A stretch of 60,000 nucleotides of DNA. It comes from Polytrichum commune. Its lineage: Eukaryota; Streptophyta; Polytrichopsida; Polytrichales; Polytrichaceae. A program made the translations under genes and the position numbers. The stretch spans positions 18,540,001 through 18,600,000 of the forward strand of contig OX485803.1 of assembly GCA_950295325.1 (NCBI GenBank). The letters are read 5' to 3'. The notes under the pieces were generated by a model. It did no database searches. It was not told the DNA's origin and saw only the letters and a program-made list of their open reading frames with translations. Shown piece after piece: positions 37,530 through 49,500 of the stretch (position 1 is its first letter; every line of letters begins with the position of its first letter).

Positions 37530-40500
37530 TTATAAGAAGAACATTTTATTTTTGATGTTGTCATGAATAGGAGGAATGGACAATTCCGATGAAGATTTAG
37601 CCTCTTCGTCCATAAGTGTAGCTTTGGTTGCGGCATACAATTGTTGTGCGCGAATAGCTGATCGCCGTGCATACAACACGGGTGCGGGAAGTGAAACGGC
37701 TTTTGTAGATCTTTGATAAATGTAACACAAACTGTTTGTAACATTCTGCAAGTCGTCAACCCTGTCATTCAACACGGTTTTTTAGCTTAACTCAAAACCC
37801 TTCGATACCGATGATCAGAATACCAAGTATGTGTAATGAAGCATTCAAGGGAACTCATGTCTTGTATTTGAATGCGCATCTTATTTGTCTTGTTTAAGTG
37901 AATAAGAATGGTCACATGTACGAAGATTTACTTGAGGTTGGCTTCGTCACAAAGAACATGGTAATGTGCGGGTCGACTTGTGCCATGTGCGCCGCCCGCA
38001 TGGCTGCACAAGTAGAAGTCGAACTCTTGTGGGTGGCAAACATCTTCATCGACCACCGTCCCTGCCGGAACATTTGCCGAGGAGGTTGCCGAGTCGTCCA
38101 AAAACAATCTCGTTGGATGTTTCGTCGAAACCACGATGAGCGTCACTTTCGGGTCGTAATTCGGCCGCACGGCATGTGCCGCGCTCTTGATCTGGGCGTA
38201 TTCGGTGCTCAACACCTTCTTGAACTCAAGACTTCGAATGCCATGTCTATAGAAAAATATTATCTGCACCCAAAAAAACAAAAACCAAAAACACACGTAT
38301 CCAAAGGCGTGTTTCGTAAAGCCAACAACAAGTTTGCGGCGAAACAGAGTAAGATACACGGTAAGTTAAGCATAAGTATGCCATTTGTAATTCATAGTAT
38401 GGCAAGGCCAAGGATTCGCGCCACTCAAGTTGAACGTGAAAACCCTGGGAATTTCTTATAGTGTGGAAATTTCTTTCCTTGGGCATACTTAATCTCAGAG
38501 TTAGCATCAAAGACTTCAATTTAGTCCAATGAAATTAAATAGGGATGAGCTGACTAAAAATCTATAGTGGGGTAGGTTTTCACTGGGACACCTTACTTGA
38601 GTCACACGAATCTTAAGCCGTGATATATCGAGGATGTATATAACATCGAAATTTCTGTGTATAATGTGAATGTTATGCTATTCTTCATCAAGTGGTGCCT
38701 AATAGAACGACCAAATCAAGGAGTGACTCTGGAAATGTTTTTTTAAGGAAATTTTTCATCTCAAATCATGAGGGAATGATACGGGAAACTGAGTTCATCA
38801 CAAACTTTCAGAGGGAAAATCATGAAACTTTAAGCATTAACACATCAGACTAATTTGCATCTCAAATCAGGGAACATTTAGGAAATGTTTTATGGGGGGA
38901 GTTTCGGTCACAGCACCTCGGGTAACAAATTCTTGTTTGCTCGCATATACTCTTTGAGGAGCTCAGAAACCATGCTCGCGAGGTCTTGTATAATCTTTTC
39001 ATGGGCCGTTTGTTGACGCATGGTGGCTCTAAAACGAGTGCAATAATAATCGACGCTGCCGACCACGGCGGCGAGCGAGGGGCTAACTTCTCCAGGATCG
39101 GGATGTGTAACATCGGCCCCAAAAGCAACCCAAGTTCGATGCGCGAAGCTGTTCAAGCCTGAGAATGTGTGTTGGTGTAATTTCATGTTGCACCCTCCTA
39201 ATTTCGCGTTGATTTTGAATGCTAATGTAGTGACATGCGTGTTTTTGCGGTGAGACGATTGCTTGTGGAACTCGGAGGCTATAACTTGTGTCGGCACGCC
39301 TAGAATACAATCCCCAAATCTCTTGATTTCATTGTAGAGGGGATTCCGCTTCCTCTCATCGACGAAAACAACAATCAAGTCCACCTTTTTATCGGATTCC
39401 TTATCCACTTTGTCCATTGATTCCATCACCACTGTATTGACCGTCTTCAGAGCTAAGCCGACATCTTGGTGGCGGACACTCACAAACTCATATTTGTTTT
39501 GCACTTTCATTCCCATGGCTCTTAATTTCCTGTACAATGCAAGACAACAACAACGAAAATTACGAACCAGATCAAAACAACTTTCCAATAGCCACGTACC
39601 TCATCAACGACATTTTCACTATCAGCACATGAGTCAAGGGCAATCATATTGCATCGGTGAAAGAAATATACAAAGATTTGCAGATTTTTCAAAATCTTAA
39701 AGGTGATGCAAGACAATTTTCCAGTGGTGTGGGATGATTGTAGTGTTTACAAAATTTTGAACCACAATCTATAATCTGCTGCAGATGAGAGTCTAAATTC
39801 TGTCTGGTAAAGTTTGACTCTTGAAATATGGAAAGAAACGTAATAAAATACAGTCATGACAATTTACCATATATAACAGGAATCTTGCTCAAAAACCACC
39901 ATCTCGGTAACTCTAACTTCTAGAGCTTGGATTCTCAATTACATGTGTGTATGGTCTTAATTGGTTTCGATACCTTATAAGCTCCACCATAACCTCTGCA
40001 ATGTGCGCTTCACCAAAGTTCCCGAAACACATATTGAGTACTCCCCAGTACTCAATTTTCGCGGAATCCAAGAAGTTGCTCGAACAAGTCCACAAACAAG
40101 AGCCTGCCGTGGGCTTTACAACCACGTGATCTCCAAATTCTAATTCCGGGGGCACCAACACGCGTGCTGTGGTTCTCGTTGGTTTCATGTCAAATGAAAA
40201 GTTGAAAGTGTTCAAGTATGGATCCCTGCCAATGCACGTGCGAATTCTGTACTTCAAATTGATTGGGTGAGGCACAATATACGAATCTACGACATTCTTC
40301 TTCAAGAGCCCTCCTAATTTTGATCATCTCTGTCATTGTGAGCAAGCAGAGTTCATGTCTGATATATGTTCTGATTGAAAATTATTTGATGGATGGATAG
40401 ATAGAATACTACGTGTATTTTACATTATCTTTAGATGTATTTTAGGAGGAAGATATTCTTGAGCATACTAATGACAAGTGTCATTTGTGCACATTTTAGT

Positions 40501-43500
40501 CAACTTGTAAACCATTTTGTGACATAGGCATGCACCTCATAGTAACACTATTGGACATGCTCATGTCAAGATATTAGTAAGTGCACTTGAATGCCAAGTG
40601 TCATGAGGTGACAATTATGATGAAGCTTCTAATCATCGATGTAATATACCATGTGCCTCAAAATAGGGTAAGTGACACTTAACATCATAAACGTTCTAGT
40701 GGAACATTAAAGCCAAGGACGACCGGCAAAGCCCATCATAACCCCTCACCTTCACCAGAATCTAGGACATAGTTGCCTTAAGTATGGAACACGGACGAAT
40801 ACTCGTCATTGAAGAATGTAATGTCAAGACTCACAAGTTTAGTTATATGGTCTTCAAAAAGTAATACTAAGATGCACCGAAATCTTCATTCCATTACCAA
40901 CAAGACCCAAAAAAATTGTAGGTAATTTAGTAGAGTGATCTACACCCAGATGCATTGAAGGGTGATTACTTTACAACACCAATGTGTAAAGAGTTTTTGG
41001 TCAGCATCGTAATCTCACTGTGATGAGCATCAAAATCTCGATTCATTTATTTACCTACACATGTGTTGGTCATCCAAAGATTTGTAAGTTTTTTCCATCA
41101 TTTGGACCACTTTGTTGAGCCTTTCACCTGTGGAAGCCACCTTGCAGGTCTTAAAAAGGTCTCCCGCCGGATGACGGATCTTTATTCTCAACTTCTGGTT
41201 CTCGACAATCGTACACAGCTCCATGGGCATGAAGTTTGTGATTTTCGACCCCAGAATCAAGCACGGGAGCATGTGGAACTGGAGTTCGAGACCGTGAAAC
41301 TCCTTGAAATAATCTCTCACGGTCGTCGTCTGCTCCAACCGGTTCTTGAACGTGAGCTTCGTGCTGTCGAGTTCCGTGAGACCGATGATCCCGTGTCTTC
41401 GAATCTGCTGATTGGCATAATGGTTTGTCACAACAGCCATGCCCCGTAATGCTCTATCAATTCTTTCCCTACCACAAGTCGACGCAAATTCGACGTCATA
41501 AAAACATGAGGCTATACACACATACATTATGTCTCATAGATAGACAGTGCAATTGCAACTTGTGAAGAGAATCATGCTCAACAGATCGAAGTATTGTACA
41601 AATTAGGGTAAATAGTGTGTGTGTGTAGATGAATGTTGTGAATTACTCTCCAGGCAGTTTTACAATGTGGCACACAATTTCTTGCATCACGAATTATAAT
41701 TAGTATGCAACAGCTTGTCATGTTTCCTTGTCCATGTTTACTAGAAATGTGGACCTTTGTTGTTAAATGTTGTGGGCTGGTAGATAGTGTGCACCCACAT
41801 TATTATCCCAATGATGTGTACACACACTAGATGAGCTTAATAATGGGGGCCAATTTATACGCCATCACGGCATGAAAGTAGTGTGCAACTCTAGTTACAC
41901 CTGTCGAGCCCACAGATGATGTACCCAACCCCTCTCCCGAGGTTGGAAGTCTTTCAAGTAGGACCTATTTTCAGTCCAATAAAAGATGTTATAACCTACA
42001 ACGTGGACATTTGATGTTAGATTTTGTGGGTTGGAATATAGTGTGCACCCTTGGCAACATGAACCCCCGTGGCTCTTTTATGTGGAAATAGGCTCGACCT
42101 ATGGCCCATGATAATATAACATCCGTTGTCATTGCACATAAACGTTTATTACCTTTATGAGCTAAAGCCCGGTACCTACCTCTCGTCGTCTTTAAACCCG
42201 ATTTTCTTCAAGTCCCTTTTCGGGAACATCTCCATGATGAAATTGAGGACACTTTGTTTCGTGTGAAATATGCGAGACGTGGTATCGACAACGAGGGAGA
42301 GGCCTTGTTGCGTGGGGTGCAAAATTTTGGTGAACCCGGTCAACAATTTCACGCCCCGGGGTGAGGCTTGACACGTCTCGTCTTTGGCATCGAACCACGA
42401 TTGGCCGATTTGAAGAACATTTTTGCGGGCGCTTTGCTTCAACACACAATTTAGTGCTGCAACATACTCCGTGGGGTAATCGTTGGCCTTTCCGGCAAGA
42501 AAGTCATCGAGTCCTGTGGACGATAATGTGCGCTTGTTCCCAGTCTTGACCGTGAAGCCTACTGTGTATGGTTCCGGAGGCCTGTCATAATTTCACACAA
42601 ACAATTAGATGAGTTTCTTAGATTTGACATTCCAATATTAAGTGAGGAGAACATATTTTTCTTTTCTTCATAAAAGTCTCAGCTATATAGGTAGATGCCC
42701 TTTGAATTCAGACCGAAAATGCTTGGTACAAAATTTTACCTCGATGTCAACATACATCTAAATTGAATCACTAGTAGAAAACTATGCCCGAAAAAACCGC
42801 AGCCAAAATCGGTTGTGGTTCTTTTAACCAACTTGAATTAGGTTTGGAAATTGTACAAACTTCATAGTATGAGTAATTGCATGAGCATTAAGAAGCTTAA
42901 CGCAATTCTTCATTCCAATACTTAAATGTATGGTAAGGTTATTTCATAACCATCATCTTCTCAACAAGGCTTTGTTAAACATATCTAGCTTTCGAATTGT
43001 TCTCGCCAATGTAGCAGACTCCCATTGGGTTAGGGTAGGTCTTGTATCCTATTAAACATCCACCATTGTTTTCCTTACCTTCGTTTAACACCTTGCAAGT
43101 AGTATGCATACATATTGTACCCATCGGTCTCATTATGGGTGGTCTTTGAATGTTTTCATGTGGCGAACACAATGTTTCAATCATCGGCTATTTCCGGTCT
43201 TCATACACGCTCCTTGCCAATCCTTGTTTAACATGTCTTATCACAACAAATACCTAGTCTGCGTAAAGTAGAGGTCCCTAATTTGGTTACTTATTTTAAT
43301 TGGGCACCTATTTTTGGGTGATGTGTGGTTAGGTGTGGCTCCAAGAAACAACTACCAAAACGACATGTGTTTAAACAAGATTGGACTTACGTGTTCAAGT
43401 ATGACAACCATTCTAGACTCAATTATCAACATAGTTGGGGAGACCTATATGACCATTAACATGAGCACGAGAGCTTTCACTTTGATAATGAATAAGATGT

Positions 43501-46500
43501 TCATATGAGTTTCTAGAATTATGAGGAAGGTTGTTACAACCTCGATTTGGATTCACTAATCATCTTGTACTCATCACGTGTTTCATATCCCAAGGGAAGT
43601 GGGCTAGTCAAAAAAACAAACTATTAAAGACCCATCTACCTTATTAAGGTTGGATACTAGACACCTTTTGTTATTTCAATCGGTCTCAAGTACTAAGTGC
43701 TATAACGTTTTCACAAGGATTTTAAACTTTATGGCATCGACAACTTGTTATATTCTATGATGCGTATATTATTTATTCATGTCGTCACAAGCTGCGCATC
43801 CTTGTACTATAGGTCTTTAGTAGCTTGGGCAAAAAATTGTTAATGTTAAAGGTGCCTAAATTTCTGGGAAATTAATTTCGTTGAGTGTCCAAAAAAAAAA
43901 GACACACACACACACACACACACACATTCAAAGAGTGCCTAAAATAATAATGCAAGTGACATTCACTGGAATCCAACAAAGCAACATCAAATAACTTCAA
44001 CAATGTGGACAAAATATGTTTCCAAGCAAAAACCTTGACATACAAGTAAAAAACAAACTTTAGGGTAAGGAATGTTGGTTAAGGGAAGTGTTTAGGTTAA
44101 TCGTAGCCGCCATAGATGAAAATTAGGAAAACCATCCATGAATTATGAAAATAACTTGGATGAATGCCTAACTTATTTTAAATTACTTTCTTAATCTTCC
44201 CAAATTTAGAATACATATCTATATATATAGGGTTGCCTAACTTACTTTCACACTTTAATTGATTATCAGGTGCCCAAGCTACTAGAAAGCTACGGTATGT
44301 GGATCCCATAACATTTGGTGCAATTGTTTGTTCTATGCAACATAAGAACCTCAATATGATCCACATACAAGGATCACTTTGCATCGTTCTATCCGAATGG
44401 CAATCCACATTTGATTGACATGAGCGGTGGCGGACTAGAAACGGATCACATTATATGAGGGAATCCGGCATGGGAGATATTATTATATGCCAAGGCTTGG
44501 GAACTTTGATCGATCTTTCAGAGTTTGCGCAGCTAATGAGAGGGAAGCTCTGTTCATTGTGCTAAGCAGTTACAAGAGATTGGGCACTCGCTTTCTAGTT
44601 TTAGTGGGACCTCGATCCTTCTCGGACACCTTTGAGTGAACGAGTACGTTTTCTTCCCGTTTTAAGCTTCCTTATAAACATTGGTAGGACCGGCCATGGA
44701 TCCCATAGCAATTCTCAACACTAGGGTGGTGTTGCTCCCCTAGTGCTGAGAATAATGGGAATATTCTCTTCTTATGTTGAGTCACCCTTGTACCAGTGAA
44801 TAGTACTCAGCTTGAGCACTATTCACTTCTCAAGGGGCAAGGCTTTAGCTAAGTCGCTGCCCTCGTCTGATTCCCCAAGAAACATTAAGTAAAAGATAGA
44901 GAATGTTAAGGATATAGTCGGCTAAGTGGGTCGGATTGTTAGCTTGCAGTTATGCCGGATTACTTTCAATGAATGAATTTCTTTGTCTTAGCCAAGTCGA
45001 AGAATATAAATTGCCGGATTTGTTGGGCTTGCTAGCCTTCCCTGGGTAGTATAGGGACCATGCTTGTAGGCTTGAGCAATACTATGACCGTGGCATTTTC
45101 ATCCCATCCCATCTCATTTTCCGATTGGATCATCGAGTTGATATAAGCCTCTCTAGGTTGCCTCACACAACTTCAGCGCAAGCTTGCAAGTTTGATGGGC
45201 CTAAGTCATAGACTTTAGCACTAATATGTGCCTAAGATGGTGGAAATTTGTCTCAAAGTTGGTCCCCATTTATTTTGGATTGATTTTCAAGTTCAAACCC
45301 AAGTTTCAACTAGTAGTCATGTCAAATCGATTCCCGCCATGAAATCTTCTCTCTACTTGACAGAAAAAAAACTAAGTAAGTAAGTAGGAAGCCAAGAAAA
45401 CTAGAAAACCCGGATTTTCATAATCCAACACCACACTTTGTGTATGGAAATTTAAGTATTAAGGAAACCTAGGCAACTAACTTTGTGTTAACTCTGGTGA
45501 ACTCATGATTGGGGACTAATTGTGGGGTAGGCTTACAAAATATACATGAGCTTAGGGTATTACTTTGGCCAATTTCCTAAATATATGTAGCTCATTTCTA
45601 ATTAGATAAGAATTTTAAATTTACACATAGGGCCATTCCCTTGAAGAATGCGTAGAAAATTTGCTAAGAGGTGGGTCCAATATAGAGAACCAGTTGATTT
45701 GTTGGATCGACCATCTCATACGGAGTTTGGATTGTGTTGGTACCAAAAAGATCATGAATCACTATGGACTTATGACTTGACATGTCATATCATAATAGAC
45801 CTAGAAACTATTATTACACTAGCTACAATAACTTGTGTAATTATAAAATAATAAAATAAACTCATATGAGTTACATCCTACATATGAAAAAGTGTTTAAT
45901 GATTTTATCAATGATAATTAAGTACTTCTAAAGTGAAAAAAAGAGATCAGGCTTATTTTTTAGACCATGTTTTTCACACGGGTAGGTCACTTTAAGGCAT
46001 TTTTGTGCACCACGTGCGGCTGGGGGTTTTTTGTTTTGGGGCTATTTACCTTCAAGGGCTGAATTAAAGCCTCCCTATAATTACTTCAATTTCAAAAATG
46101 GCCCATTTGTTTGCACCCTTCCATTACTTATATTGTCCAAGTCACTGCAATTTTTTGTACTCTATATTCCTTTTAAGTAATAAAAGCTAATCTACTTCCT
46201 AACGCATTGACGAGTGTTAGGGGAAACCATGGAAACAAAGAAGGGTGCAAACAGTAATATCATTGTAAACAAAGTTATGAAGAAAACACATAGGAGACCA
46301 TAGCAAACATACTAAACATACCTTCTAGGATCCTTATCTTCAGCCCCTATATTAATTTTACAAAAAAATAATGGCCCACATTTTATGTCCATCTAACTTA
46401 CTTATAATGGGATTGTCTACATTTAATGGCCCCTTCATTATTTGGAATTCCTTTATAATTTTTATTTCAAATGATTTTAATCCTCTCTATATTATGCCGC

Positions 46501-49500
46501 ACGTCGTTTTTAAAATGCACTAAGTGACCTACCCGTGGTTTTTCACTATATATGTATGTTAGGCTTTTGAATTTTTTGATTTACATTGAACATGCATACA
46601 TACATTAGGCTTCTTTTTGTTATATACATGTATGTATATCATTTTCTTTCAATGAAAAAAAAAACCATATATAGGGGCATTAATTTGGAGGTGACACACA
46701 CACGTCATACCTGACTTTTAAAACTAAGTGCACTACCCGAGGGATAACTTTGATGACAACATAATGATATCGGTCCTCCCTGGACATCATGACCCTCTAT
46801 ATTCAGTTATAGATTCTCACCTTTGTTCCGAAATTTTGTAGCTGAATGGGAAGGATTTCTTTGTGAAATTAAGGGGAAAGTTTGTAAAAACGTTCTCTTT
46901 TCCATCATAAGCAATATAATGGCCGCCCAAGATTGTGTCTACAATTTGATTTTCCCACGCCCGCTTGATTGCCCAGAACTTGTGTTGATTCACGGGGGGT
47001 GTTATTTCCATCTTATACTTGGACATGTTCCCTTTCGGACGTTGGATGCATTTGAAGTGATTCACAAACACCTTCTTAGCCTACAAATGCCATGCACACA
47101 CTTTAGTTCATGCCCGCCCCCTCCCCCCCCCCCCCCCCTCTAGAGAATAAGTTGGCATTTCACAGTATATTATTTACCAAATCTCTCAAATCTGCAATCA
47201 AAAAATGTCCAACTAAAAACCATAATGATTTTTTTATGAATTTTCTCGTCAGGAATTGCAATGGACAAGTTATAACAAATGATTGGAATGGACAAGTTTC
47301 TCCTGGTGGTTGTTATGGTATTTGTAACTGTGCATGTGTGTTAAGAATTTAGTTTATTGTTAAAAGTTATGACTAAAGTGATGTTTAAAATAAGTTGGAT
47401 GTTTTGTTTGTGTTGATTGTTCATAGAAATAGTTTATTAATACAGAATTTTGGCATATAAGGAATTACAAATTGGTTGGGTATTTACGATCCCACTTGTG
47501 CCTTTCACAGTTGGGCGTTTTAATAGGGAAGAGGGTCCCTCGGAATTAGGAGAAGTTAGGCCCATTTTTTGAGTCATTTGATCAAGAAAGCTCGTTGGAC
47601 TTGTGGGGTTCCCGGGACTCCCGGGACTTTGAGTCCCTTTAGGTTGAGGAGGTGGATGGGGTTTGGGAGGAGTCAAGGGCCGACTTTCATCCCTTTTCAC
47701 ACCTTGTTTTGCTACATGAAAAGTAGGTTGATAGTAAACACCAATGTTGACCCAATACATAATAGGTGAATGCATGGTGTCAATACACAACATCGATACA
47801 TTATCTCAATAATGAGATACAAAACTTATCCAACTAGTTTTAAAAGTATAATGCTAGTCAAATGGTGATACTTGGTGGGTATTACAAGATGAGATAATCT
47901 TTGTATACATGAGTCATTATTTGAGCCCATGTCATTCTAATAGCACGTTGAAACTAAGACAACTTTACCTAACTAAGTATCAGGGTTTTAAATTGGCACA
48001 TAGATCCGAATAGCATCAATATCATAAGGGCCACTTCGCACACGAGATTGAGAGCCCTTGACCATTACACTTCAAGCACTCTCATTGGTGGAGAAGGCAA
48101 AGCCGGTCCAAGTTCACTTCACACTATGCTTGAGGGACCAACTGAGTATGTAAATGCAAGATGGATGTAAAGTCTACACGGATTCCTACATGGCATCAAA
48201 TGGATCATGTTTCATGGTCACTTGGATTATTTTCAAAAAACACCTCTTGGAGGTATGTTCATAGGCCTAACACAAAACCGGGAGACCATGGCACTCTGAA
48301 CGCTCGCAACCGTTGATTTATGCTATATTATCATGTGTGAGGACCTGCATGAATAGAAATTCAGTGAAATAGCATTTGGTTGAGGGCCCAGGCACATATG
48401 GCTTCACACTACACTTGAGGATCCATGACCACACTACACGATTTTGGAGGTGTGTTGGGATGGCCTTTGGACACTTTCTTTCGGGAACCCACAATTCATG
48501 GTCACGGCTCTTGGCTTATGTGTGAAGTGGCCCTAAGTATCCTCAAGTACCCAACACACATACCCTCCTTGTATCCACAAAATAGAATATTCTTCATTAT
48601 ATTTATATACATATATATATATATCTGAGTTGTATAAGAAAAAATGACATCAAGTCAACCCTTGTAAACACATGCAAGTAGGTAGTTTACCTACATTTTT
48701 GAGATGTAGAAAATTATATGTCATGGAAGGTATGTTTTGATGACCATGTCTATTTATTTGTGAAGCTTATTGGCAAAATTAGCCTCAAATGCAATGCAAG
48801 CGGATGTAGTTGCCCTCACCGGTGTGAAGGTACAGTATCAAATGTTTATGATGATGCATTCACTGTAAAATCCATCATGTATACTCAACTCGCCAACAAT
48901 AATTAGTGCCACCAAAAGATCTAGGGTTTCGGATCCCAAAGTGTCAAAGGTCTAGAAAAAAACTCTCAATGCAAGCTCTATTGCATTTCTTAGTGTTTTG
49001 AGGTGAGGGGCGCCAATCACGGGGGGATTACTCCATTGTCAAGTTGAACACCACGTGCGACCAAAAAAAATCTTCTTTTGGTTAGTTGCTCCACCAAAAT
49101 GGGTCAAAATTTTATCAATTTTTTTTCATGAGTAGATATACACAGTACCTATGACATAGTTAAAAGTGGTAACTAAATTTGATGATTTTTTTTTTTTCAT
49201 AAAACATACCGTTTCTAACTAGAATGACACATAATTGAACTAAAACAATTACTAAAAACAATAAAGATGACTAAAAATTTCAAAAATATATACAAAAGAT
49301 ACTATCAATGGTTATGTATATGTAGAAAAAATATCATAAATTTTAAAATTATATATGGCATGTAATATAGGGGTAGCAAACTTTGTCCGCACGTGGTGTC
49401 AACTTGACAATGAAGTGACCTCCCCGTGGCGCCAATTAAGAAGAAGAAGAAGAAGCCTCGTTGAGCTTACTAGAACCAATTATAGTAGAACCACCTATTC

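Noticed and set aside
39522-39716. Candidate extra Argonaute exon in the 39529-39974 intron
   Set aside because: The exons ending at 39974 and starting at 39529 join in phase to give ELIRKLRAMGMKV, which fits the family; adding this segment breaks the frame.
39915-39973. Read-through extension of the Argonaute MID exon past 39974
   Set aside because: The AG/GTATCG donor at 39973-39974 restores the family sequence, whereas the extension ends in a stop after non-conserved residues.
41063-41449. 128-codon plus-strand frame
   Set aside because: It is the antisense shadow of the Argonaute PAZ exon.
46823-47143. 106-codon plus-strand frame
   Set aside because: It is antisense to the Argonaute N-domain exon and ends in a poly-C run.
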